64,000 nt of DNA from Bacillus sp. ISL-7 (GTDB lineage Bacteria; Bacillota; Bacilli; Bacillales_B; DSM-18226): the NCBI RefSeq assembly GCF_018613065.1, contig NZ_JAGGQW010000047.1, positions 1 through 64,000 of the forward strand, written 5' to 3'. A program made the position numbers and the translations under genes. The notes under the pieces are model-generated. The model searched no databases, was not told where the DNA came from, and saw nothing but the letters and a program-made list of their open reading frames with translations. Each line of letters starts with the position of its first letter. The stretch's first letter is position 1. This document shows positions 57,038-64,000 of this stretch, one piece after another.

Positions 57038-57076
57038 TGAATATTGAGGGAAGTCTTTTTGAAGGAGGATTCTTAT

Positions 57077-58602
57077 ATGAATATCGGAAACCTTTTAGCG
57101 CAAAATGCCCGCAAATTTCCTGAAATACTAGCCATCGAATGTGAAGGACGAAGTTATACGTATCGCCAATTTAATGAAGAAGTAAATAGACTGGCAAACG
57201 GCTTATTGGTCCAGGGGGTAAATAAGGGTGACAAGTTGGCAATGATGATGAAGAATTCCGATCACTTTGTCTTTACGTTTTTTGCCGCTGCCAAAATTGG
57301 GGCCGTTGCCGTGTACCTGTTAACTTTCGTCTAACTGCATCAGAGATTCACTACATTTTAGACCAATCCAATACGTCTTTAATTGTGTGTGACAAGGAGT
57401 TTGAACAAATAATCACAACTGCCAAACAAGACACGGAAACTCGGCTGGTCATTACCGTTGGTGACCCAGAAACAACTGGATCCCATTCGTATGAAAGGAT
57501 TTTATCCCATAATCTAAATGAGCCGGCTGTTGAGGTTTCCGAGCAGGATGATTTAGAAATTCTCTACACATCGGGTACAACCGGTCGACCGAAGGGAGCT
57601 CTTTTTGATCATAGTCAAATTTTTAAAGTAGGGATTGCTGTAGTTATTAATATGGGGATTAGACAGCATGAACGAATTCTCCACCTCCCACCGCTGTTTC
57701 ACTCTGCGCAGTTAAACTTGTTCCTTATTTCTGGGGTGGCACTTGGTGCTACACATATTATTCATCGCGACTTTCATCCAGTTAAAACGCTCCAGGCGAT
57801 TCAAGAACATAAAATTACCCATCTTTTTGCGGTTCCAGCTATGTATAACTTTCTACTCCAAGTTCCCAATGCAGCAGATTATAATTTATCTTCTATTAAA
57901 AGAGTCGGATACGGGGCTGCGCCAATGGCACCGGAACTTGTCAAAAAAACCATTCAACTCTTTAAAACCGATCAATTCTATAACCTTTGCGGCCTAACTG
58001 AGGCAGGCCCTGGCGGAATTCTCCTCGATCCAGAAGGACATAAACATCACCTTGGCAAGGGTGGGAAACCTATCTTCTTGACGGAAACAAGGGTAGTCAA
58101 TGAAGAAGATAATGATGTATTACCTGGAGTGATTGGTGAATTTATTGTTCGCAGTGACATGGTGATGAAGGAATATTATAAAAAGCCGGAAGAAACGAAG
58201 AGCACCTTGAAAAATGGCTGGCTCTATACCGGTGACTTAGCGACGATTGATAAAGAAGGTTATATCACGATAGTTGATCGTAAAAAAGACATGATTATAT
58301 CAGGCGGAGAAAATGTTTACTCCGTTGAGGTTGAAGGTATTCTTTTTGAACATCCTGACGTCCTCGATGCGGCTATTATTGGTTTGCCCGAAGAGGTTTG
58401 GGGAGAGGCTGTCTGTGCGATTATTGTACCAAAGGAAGGTGCAGTGATAGATGAGAGGGAATTGAAGAACTTCTGTCGTCAAAAACTAGCAGGCTATAAA
58501 GTTCCAAGGCGAATTTTTATAGAAGAGCAGCTGCCGAGGAACGCTTCTGGGAAAGTTCTAAAATATCAACTCCGTGAGAAGTTGAGAAATGTAACCAAAT
58601 AG
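57077..58602 (+). pseudogene. Acyl-CoA ligase (AMP-binding family), frameshifted
   Basis: The ATG behind GAAGGAGG starts MNIGNLLAQNARKFPEILAI and runs normally to AAKIGAVAV. There the frame shifts at 57311-57315: GTGTA stands where GTA would keep the frame, and the intact continuation PVNFRLTASEIHYILDQ lies in another frame. The rest, with LYTSGTTGRPKGALFDH, GLTEAGPGG and GWLYTGDLATIDKEGYI to PRNASGKVLKYQL, is complete. Apart from the 2-nt insertion this is a normal enzyme of about 507 residues, so the damage is recent or a sequencing error. It is the first gene after a sigma-54 promoter. Confidence 0.85.
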
Positions 58603-58651
58603 AGTGGAGTTGGTGTTTTATTCCAACTATTGTATAAAAGCAGCTATGATT

Positions 58652-58760
58652 TGTAAAATAAATCCAAGCTTACGTCTAAAAAAGCGTTATTTTGTAAAAA
58701 AAGTCCAAGTTTTCGTCTAAAAAAACGTAATTTCGTAAAAAAACTCCGTGTACTTTTAAA
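58652..58760 (+). repeat. 20-21-bp-phased YGTAAAA/CGTCTAAA array
   Basis: Cores begin at 58652 (TGTAAAA), 58673 (CGTCTAAA), 58693 (TGTAAAA), 58714 (CGTCTAAA), 58734 (CGTAAAA) and about 58754 (TTTTAAA), spacing 20-21 bp. Two full 41-bp units with TCCAAG in the middle are nearly identical. It lies between the frameshifted ligase and the acyl-CoA dehydrogenase gene. Confidence 0.8.
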
Positions 58761-58799
58761 AATGTAACCGCTACCACATCGAAAGAGAGGTATCTTTGA

Positions 58800-59945
58800 A
58801 TGAAACATCCATACCTAAATGAAGATCACGAAATTTTTCGCAAGTCATTGAGAAAGTTTTTGGACAAAGAAGCATATCCCTTTTATGAGCAGTGGGAGGA
58901 GGACCGGATGATTCCGCGTTCCTTCTGGAAGAGGATGGGAGAGCAGGGGTTTCTTTGTCCTGATATTGATGAAAAATATGGCGGCAGTGAGGTCGATTGG
59001 GGATTTGCGGTCGTCATTAATGAAGAGTTGGAACGAGTGGGCTCAGGCTTAATTGGGATAGGCCTCCACAATGACATTGTCATCCCTTACATCACCGCCT
59101 ATGGGTCAGGAGAGCAAAAGCAGCGCTGGCTGCCGAAATGTGTTACGGGTGAAATTATCACAGCGATTGCAATGACAGAACCGGGCACAGGTTCTGACCT
59201 GGCCAACATCAAAACAACAGCAAAATTGGACGGAGACCACTATATTGTTAATGGACAAAAGACATTCATTACCAATGGGATTCAATCCGACCTCATCGTT
59301 GTTGCTGTTAAAACGGACCTAAATGCGGTACCAAAGCATAAAGGTGTCAGCCTCCTTGTCATCGAGAGAGATGCCCCTGGTTTTTCACGTGGAAGAAAGT
59401 TAAACAAAGTCGGTCTCCATTGCCAGGATACAGCGGAATTAATCTTTGAAGATTGCCGTGTACCGAAAGAAAACCTACTGGGGGAGGAAGGTAATGGTTT
59501 CCTTTATTTAATGGAAAAACTCCAACAGGAACGGCTTCTTGTCGCAATTGGGGCGCAAACTGCCTCGGAAGTCATGCTCAAAATGACGATTGACTATGTA
59601 AAAAGCAGAGAAGCGTTCGGAAAACCAGTCAGCCAGTTTCAAAACACCCAGTTTAAAATTGTGGAAATGGCAACAGAAATTGAAATGGGCAGAGCTTTTT
59701 TGGATCAGTTAATTGCCGAGCATATTGAAGGGAAAAACGTTGTAACGAAGGTCTCGATGGCGAAATTTAAGCTAACCGATATCGCCAAGAAGATTGCCGC
59801 AGAGTGTATGCAGCTCCATGGAGGCTACGGATATATGGAAGAATACGAGATTGCGAGACGATTCCGTGATATTCCTGTTTCTAGCATTTACGCTGGAACC
59901 AACGAAATTATGAAAACGATTATTGCGAAAAATCTAGGATTATAG
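58800..59945 (+). CDS. Acyl-CoA dehydrogenase
   Basis: A 381-residue medium- or short-chain type flavoprotein, forming the trans-2-enoyl-CoA. Landmarks are AMTEPGTGSDLANIKTTA near residue 125, YIVNGQKTFITNG, MQLHGGYGYMEEYEIAR near 340 and the C-terminal SIYAGTNEIMKTIIAKNLGL. GAGAGG precedes the ATG. Third step partner of the ligase, thiolase and SDR products in the same region. Confidence 0.94.
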   Translation: MKHPYLNEDHEIFRKSLRKFLDKEAYPFYEQWEEDRMIPRSFWKRMGEQGFLCPDIDEKYGGSEVDWGFAVVINEELERVGSGLIGIGLHNDIVIPYITAYGSGEQKQRWLPKCVTGEIITAIAMTEPGTGSDLANIKTTAKLDGDHYIVNGQKTFITNGIQSDLIVVAVKTDLNAVPKHKGVSLLVIERDAPGFSRGRKLNKVGLHCQDTAELIFEDCRVPKENLLGEEGNGFLYLMEKLQQERLLVAIGAQTASEVMLKMTIDYVKSREAFGKPVSQFQNTQFKIVEMATEIEMGRAFLDQLIAEHIEGKNVVTKVSMAKFKLTDIAKKIAAECMQLHGGYGYMEEYEIARRFRDIPVSSIYAGTNEIMKTIIAKNLGL

Positions 59946-59959
59946 AGAGGAAGATGACT

Positions 59960-61117
59960 ATGCGTGAAGTAGTAATTGTTGAAGGAGTACGTACACCAGT
60001 AGGAAGAAGAAATGGCGTGTTAAAGGATATCCGTCCGGATGACTTATCAGCCCTAACGTTAAAGGAACTAGTCAATCGAGCAGGGATCGACCCAGCGCTT
60101 GTGGAGGACGTTATTTGGGGTTGTGTTACCCAAGCCGGCGAGCAAGCAGGCGATATTGCAAGAGTTGCTGCGTTAATTGCCGGCTTCCCAATCGAAGTCC
60201 CGGGGACAACAATTGACCGCCAATGCGGCTCAAGTCAACAAGCTGTGCATTTCGCTGCTCAAGCGATCCTTGCCGGTGATATGGACATTGTGATCGCCGG
60301 CGGTGTTGAAAGCATGTCCCGTGTTCCGATGGGCTCAAACTACAAAGGGGCTGAGGAACCTTTTAGTCCAAATTTAAGGTCAAAGTACGAAATGATTCAT
60401 CAAGGATTGTCGGCCGAGCGGATTGCTGAAAACTATGGTTTTACCCGTGAAGTGCTGGATCAATTTTCTCTTGAAAGTCATCAAAAAGCACTCAAGGCAC
60501 AGGAGGAAGGTTATTTTTCAAGAGAAATTTACCCAATCGAGGTAAAGCTTCCTGACGGTACAACAACTGTCATCAAGGATGATTCTGGTCCGAGAAAAGG
60601 AACATCTATAGAAGCATTGGCAGGTCTCCGCACTTCCTTTAAAGAAGATGGAGTGATTCATGCCGGAAACTCCAGCCAAATAAGCGACGGGGCAGCTGCC
60701 TTATTACTCATGTCGCGCGAAAAAGCAGAAGAGCTTGGTCTAAAACCGCGCTTCCGTGTTCACACACGCGTGGTGGTTGGCTCGGATCCAACTTTGATGC
60801 TTACAGGACCAATTCCGGCCACACAAAAGGCACTAGAAAAGTCTGGCTTATCCATCGACGATATTGATGTGTTTGAAGTCAATGAAGCCTTCGCCTCTGT
60901 TCCGCTGGCTTGGCTTAAGGAGATTGGTGCAGACCCAGCAAAACTAAATCCAAATGGCGGAGCGATTGCGCTTGGTCATCCGCTTGGCGGCAGCGGGGCG
61001 CGTTTAATGGTGACAATGATGCACGAACTTGAGCGGACCGGCGGGCGCTACGGATTGCAAACCATGTGCGAAGGCCACGGCATGGCAAACGCAACGATTA
61101 TTGAGCGAATAAACTAA
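59960..61117 (+). CDS. Thiolase (acetyl-CoA C-acyltransferase)
   Basis: A 385-residue thiolase. The nucleophilic Cys is in TIDRQCGSSQQAVHFAAQ near residue 88; the GGVESMSRVPMG, NEAFASVPLAW, GGAIALGHPLGGSGAR (His) and TMCEGHGMA (second Cys) motifs are all intact. The ATG at 59960 is chosen because GAGGAAG would directly abut the ATG 6 nt upstream. It cleaves 3-oxoacyl-CoA. Confidence 0.95.
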   Translation: MREVVIVEGVRTPVGRRNGVLKDIRPDDLSALTLKELVNRAGIDPALVEDVIWGCVTQAGEQAGDIARVAALIAGFPIEVPGTTIDRQCGSSQQAVHFAAQAILAGDMDIVIAGGVESMSRVPMGSNYKGAEEPFSPNLRSKYEMIHQGLSAERIAENYGFTREVLDQFSLESHQKALKAQEEGYFSREIYPIEVKLPDGTTTVIKDDSGPRKGTSIEALAGLRTSFKEDGVIHAGNSSQISDGAAALLLMSREKAEELGLKPRFRVHTRVVVGSDPTLMLTGPIPATQKALEKSGLSIDDIDVFEVNEAFASVPLAWLKEIGADPAKLNPNGGAIALGHPLGGSGARLMVTMMHELERTGGRYGLQTMCEGHGMANATIIERIN

Positions 61118-61128
61118 GAGCTATTTAG

Positions 61129-61202
61129 ATTCGCTGATAGACCATCAATATTCGCTGATTGGCCACAGGAATTCGCTGATGAACTATCCAAGATACGTTG
61201 AT
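61129..61202 (+). repeat. 21-bp-phased ATTCGCTGAT array before the acyl-CoA synthetase gene
   Basis: Three identical ATTCGCTGAT copies begin at 61129, 61150 and 61171, followed by the variant ATACGTTGAT at 61193. Steps are 21, 21 and 22 bp. It starts 11 nt after the thiolase stop. One frame is open as FAD-x-P-x-x heptads but has no start codon, so it is taken as non-coding. Confidence 0.82.
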
Positions 61203-61256
61203 AAACCAGCAAAACATACGAAAGACCATAAAAAGTCCAGTAATGGGGGCGATTCA

Positions 61257-62831
61257 ATGAGCACGACAATCGGGAAAATCTTTGATTTGACGGTGAAAAA
61301 GTATCCGAACAAACAAGCCATTTACGATGTCAGAAAAAATGTCCGGTTTACTTATAAGGAATGGAGCGAACAAGTGAACCGGCTCGCTAATGCCCTCATA
61401 AAAGAAGGTGTCCAAAAGGGTGATCGTGTTTCCACCTTCATGTTTAATACCGAAGAATTAGGAACAGCTTTTTTCGCCTGTGCGAAAATCGGTGCCATCT
61501 TCAATCCGATTAATTTTCGCTTAACCCCTGAGGAGGTTGCCTTTATTCTTTCTGATGCCACGCCAAAGATTGTTCTTTTTGAAAAGGCTTTAGAGCCTGT
61601 TATTTCAGCGATCGCCAATCGCTTTGACAAGACCTCCTTCTGGTTTATTGATGACGAGGCCCCCGCGTATGCTGCTAGTTATCAGGAAAAACTGGCCGCT
61701 TCGTCCACGGAGGATATTCAGGCGGACGTGAAGGAAACGGATCTTTATGCGTTTATCTATACCAGTGGGACAACGGGAAGGCCGAAAGGAGTTATGCACA
61801 CCCACCGCAATATGGTAGACCAAAGTGTATTCTGTATTGCCTCATGCAAACTTAGAGCGGAAGACGTTGGTCTCGTAACTGCACCAATGTTTCATTGCGC
61901 TGAACTCCATTGTGCGTTCCTGCCAAGGATTCATGCAGGAGCAAGTAATGTCATTTTGCATCAATTCAATCCAAAGGCGATCCTCCAATTGATTGAATTA
62001 GAAAAAATCACGAAATTCTTTGCGGCGCCAACCATGTGGAACATGCTCCTTCAAGAGGACCTTAGCAAGTATGATCTATCCAGTCTGAAGCTTGGTTTAT
62101 ATGGTGGGGCGCCAATGGCCCCATCACTCGTTCATGCACTCCATAACAGCCTAGGAATCTCATTAATTCAAGCCTATGGAATGACCGAAATGGGTCCCGC
62201 CATTACTTTTCTATCAGAGACTGACCAATTGAGGAAAGCAGGATCGGCAGGGCAAGCAGCCTTGAGTCATGATATTCGGGTGGTTCGCACTCGAGAAGAC
62301 GGTCCCTCAGATCCAGATGATGTGGTACCAGTCGGTGAAACCGGTGAGATTATAGTTCAAGGACCATGTATGATGGCCGGCTATTTCAACCAAGTAGAAG
62401 CGACAGAAAAAGCATTGTATAAAGGTTGGTACCATTCCGGAGATATCGGTTATCTAGATGATGAGGGGTACCTTTATGTCAATGACCGTGTCGATGACAT
62501 GATTATCAGCGGCGGCGAAAATATCTATCCAAGGGAAGTCGAAGACCTTTTGCATGCCCACCCTGGTGTCCTTGATGTAGCAGTAGTTGGCCAGCCAAAT
62601 GACCGGTGGGGCGAGACTGTAACTGCCTTCGTGGTAAAAAAGGATCCGAAGGTAACTGACGAAGAATTGGATATACACTGCAAAAACAGCAATCAGCTTG
62701 CCAATTACAAACGCCCGAGGAAATACATTTTCTGTGAAGCGCTGCCTCGAAATGCCAGTGGGAAAATCATGAAATTTGTCTTGAGAAAACAACTGGAGGA
62801 GCTTTTTACTCCAGGTACTACAAATTCCTAA
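61257..62831 (+). CDS. Acyl-CoA synthetase (AMP-binding family)
   Basis: A 524-residue ligase. The ATG behind GGGGGC is chosen; an upstream in-frame ATG at 61179 lies inside the repeat array. Motifs: IYTSGTTGRPKGVMHTH near residue 175, YGMTEMGPA near 310, GWYHSGDIGYLDDEGYLYV near 395, and the C-terminal catalytic Lys in PRNASGKIMKFVL. It is intact and related to the frameshifted ligase upstream, so it could cover the lost activity. Confidence 0.94.
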   Translation: MSTTIGKIFDLTVKKYPNKQAIYDVRKNVRFTYKEWSEQVNRLANALIKEGVQKGDRVSTFMFNTEELGTAFFACAKIGAIFNPINFRLTPEEVAFILSDATPKIVLFEKALEPVISAIANRFDKTSFWFIDDEAPAYAASYQEKLAASSTEDIQADVKETDLYAFIYTSGTTGRPKGVMHTHRNMVDQSVFCIASCKLRAEDVGLVTAPMFHCAELHCAFLPRIHAGASNVILHQFNPKAILQLIELEKITKFFAAPTMWNMLLQEDLSKYDLSSLKLGLYGGAPMAPSLVHALHNSLGISLIQAYGMTEMGPAITFLSETDQLRKAGSAGQAALSHDIRVVRTREDGPSDPDDVVPVGETGEIIVQGPCMMAGYFNQVEATEKALYKGWYHSGDIGYLDDEGYLYVNDRVDDMIISGGENIYPREVEDLLHAHPGVLDVAVVGQPNDRWGETVTAFVVKKDPKVTDEELDIHCKNSNQLANYKRPRKYIFCEALPRNASGKIMKFVLRKQLEELFTPGTTNS

Positions 62832-62846
62832 AAGAGGGTCCTTACT

Positions 62847-63941
62847 ATGTTAAAAGGTGTTAAAGTTATTGATTTCACGAACTACTTGCCAGGTCCTTTC
62901 GCAACCTTACGATTGGCCGAATTGGGTGCGGAGATTATTAAGGTGGAGCCTCCTGAAGGAGATCCTGCCAGGCATACGGGGATTTCAAAGCAGGGGAGTG
63001 GGCTTGTTTTTCTAGCTAACAACCGTCAGAAAAAAAGCATCACTCTTAACTTGAAGGAGCAAGAGGGAATTGACAATGCCCGGAAATTAATTGCAAACGC
63101 GGATGTGGTTCTCGAAAGTTTTAGACCAGGTGTAATGGAGAAACTTGGGTTGGGATATGAGGCAGTTCAAAAGGTAAAGCCTGATATCGTCTACTGCTCT
63201 ATTTCAGGCTATGGACAGAAAGGTCTGTTAAGTAAGCTAGGGAACCATGATATCAATTATATGGCTTTGAGCGGGGTTTTGGCCCAGTTCAAGGATAAGG
63301 CCGGCAAACCTGTCCATCCGACGATTACGCTTGCCGATTATATAGGCGGTTTTGCGGCTAATGAACGGATATTGGCCGGGCTCGTTTCGAAAGCGTTAAC
63401 AGGAAAAGGAAGCTATCATTCTATTTCAATTACTGACCAACTGGTTTCAATATTGGGGAACCATGTCATGGTTGAGAAAGAAACCGGGGCGGGAACTGGC
63501 ATTAATGTTCTTAATGGAAGCATTGTTTCATACGCCTTATATGAAACGATGGATGGACGTTACATGAGCATTGGCGCTCTCGAACCAAAGTTTTGGGAAA
63601 ATTTTTGCAGGGCTAATGGGCGTGAAGATTGGATTCAGTCGCATTTTTCCCAATCGGTGGAGTCCAATCCAATTTTTCAAGAAATCTCAGCACTTTTTAA
63701 AAGCAAAACCTTCTTTGAGTGGATTGAATTCGCCCAAAAGGTAGACTGCTGTATGGCACCTGTCCTTGAGATAGGGGAATTAACCGATAGCCCATATTTT
63801 CAAGAGAAGGAACTCATCTTTTCATCACCTTGGGGAGACTATCAAGTTAAAATGCACAGTGACTTAGAGCAGGAATCTATTGTCCCTCCTCCTCAAAAAA
63901 ACGAGCATAAAGAAGAGATATTGAATAATATTTTGATATAA
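62847..63941 (+). CDS. CaiB/BaiF-type (class III) CoA transferase
   Basis: A 364-residue enzyme that moves CoA between acyl carriers. N-terminal LPGPFATLRLAELGAEIIKV and EPPEGDPAR, then NNRQKKSITLNLK, FRPGVMEKLGLGYE and the catalytic Asp in NHDINYMALSG near residue 134. Slightly short compared with the usual 390-420 residues, with no visible gap in the core. Last gene of the operon in this window; a terminator follows. Confidence 0.92.
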   Translation: MLKGVKVIDFTNYLPGPFATLRLAELGAEIIKVEPPEGDPARHTGISKQGSGLVFLANNRQKKSITLNLKEQEGIDNARKLIANADVVLESFRPGVMEKLGLGYEAVQKVKPDIVYCSISGYGQKGLLSKLGNHDINYMALSGVLAQFKDKAGKPVHPTITLADYIGGFAANERILAGLVSKALTGKGSYHSISITDQLVSILGNHVMVEKETGAGTGINVLNGSIVSYALYETMDGRYMSIGALEPKFWENFCRANGREDWIQSHFSQSVESNPIFQEISALFKSKTFFEWIEFAQKVDCCMAPVLEIGELTDSPYFQEKELIFSSPWGDYQVKMHSDLEQESIVPPPQKNEHKEEILNNILI

Positions 63942-63952
63942 AAGGAGAGTTT

Positions 63953-63988
63953 AGACTGCCCTAGGATCATTTGGCAGTCTATTCTTTG
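63953..63988 (+). terminator. Terminator-like hairpin at the end of the acyl-CoA operon
   Basis: AGACTGCC/GGCAGTCT perfect 8-bp stem followed by ATTCTTTGT, a weak T-run. Confidence 0.65.
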
Positions 63989-64000
63989 TATAGATTTGCA

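Noticed and set aside
57385..58602. Separate short acyl-CoA ligase gene
   Set aside because: It lacks a ribosome site and N-terminal domain and continues exactly from the frame broken at 57311-57315; annotated as one frameshifted gene.
61129..61202. Heptapeptide-repeat protein (FAD-x-P units) read through the array
   Set aside because: No start codon or ribosome site in that frame and a stop soon after; the neighbouring arrays are clearly non-coding.

Overview
The window reads as chromosomal DNA of a low-GC, endospore-forming Bacillaceae bacterium (Bacillus or Neobacillus type). The evidence is GerP-type spore proteins, a TnrA regulator with matching TnrA boxes, an ilv-leu operon behind a T-box, a sigma-54 (SigL) regulon, AGGAGG-type ribosome binding sites and frequent TTG starts. 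I see no rRNA, tRNA, CRISPR array, transposase or intact prophage. Genus assignment is inference.

Layout. 0.1-3.3 kb: four tandem GerPA/GerPF-type genes on the minus strand, then an Hsp20-like protein and a coiled-coil protein with a GerPC-like tail on the plus strand. 3.4-5.0 kb: a YocS-like sodium symporter and two small unknown genes. 5.0-18.0 kb: a purine-to-ammonia block, with guaD-adeC on the minus strand and, divergently, a probable single transcription unit pucB-uraD-uricase-uraH-allantoinase-M20 amidohydrolase-ureABC-ureEFGD. A TnrA box sits about 50 bp before the inferred start of that unit. 18.1-25.7 kb: small metabolic and unknown genes (SRPBCC protein, dipeptidase with a remnant of a P1 peptidase, DUF488, TrhA, DUF1836, a beta-helix protein, a secreted protein, DUF3892, GNAT). 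25.7-37.0 kb: the complete branched-chain amino acid cluster ilvE-ilvD-[T-box]-ilvB-ilvN-ilvC-leuA-leuB-leuC-leuD on the minus strand. 37.4-41.0 kb: nitrogen genes, namely tnrA, amtB, a GlnD-like DUF294 nucleotidyltransferase and a DnaQ-type exonuclease. 41.1-42.0 kb: an FbpA-like micro-gene, another micro-gene and a QPEQ-repeat protein. 42.3-44.6 kb: an amino-acid ABC importer. 45.4-54.0 kb: an AidB-like acyl-CoA dehydrogenase, a TPR-dynamin GTPase, RtcB, a 2-hydroxyacid dehydrogenase and an MFS transporter. 54.2-64.0 kb: a sigma-54-controlled acyl-CoA catabolic region with its own CBS-PAS-AAA+ activator and two GG-N10-GC promoters; its first acyl-CoA ligase gene is frameshifted.

How the parts fit. 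Nitrogen scavenging is the main theme: purines are taken through urate and allantoin to urea and ammonia, ammonium is imported by AmtB, and TnrA boxes lie before tnrA, amtB and the purine block. The ilv-leu cluster makes Ile/Val/Leu, and the 54-64 kb region breaks down acyl-CoAs.

The most unusual signal is a set of short degenerate repeat arrays in intergenic DNA (13.2, 47.2, 58.7 and 61.1 kb). Each is phased at 20-22 bp, about two helical turns. Three share the core TTTTACGAA or its complement TTCGTAAAA, and three of the four lie inside operons. They are not CRISPRs and cannot be coding. Other points for a second look are an Ile (ATC) specifier in the ilvB T-box, a GlnD-like gene behind amtB with no PII gene, and the frameshifted ligase.
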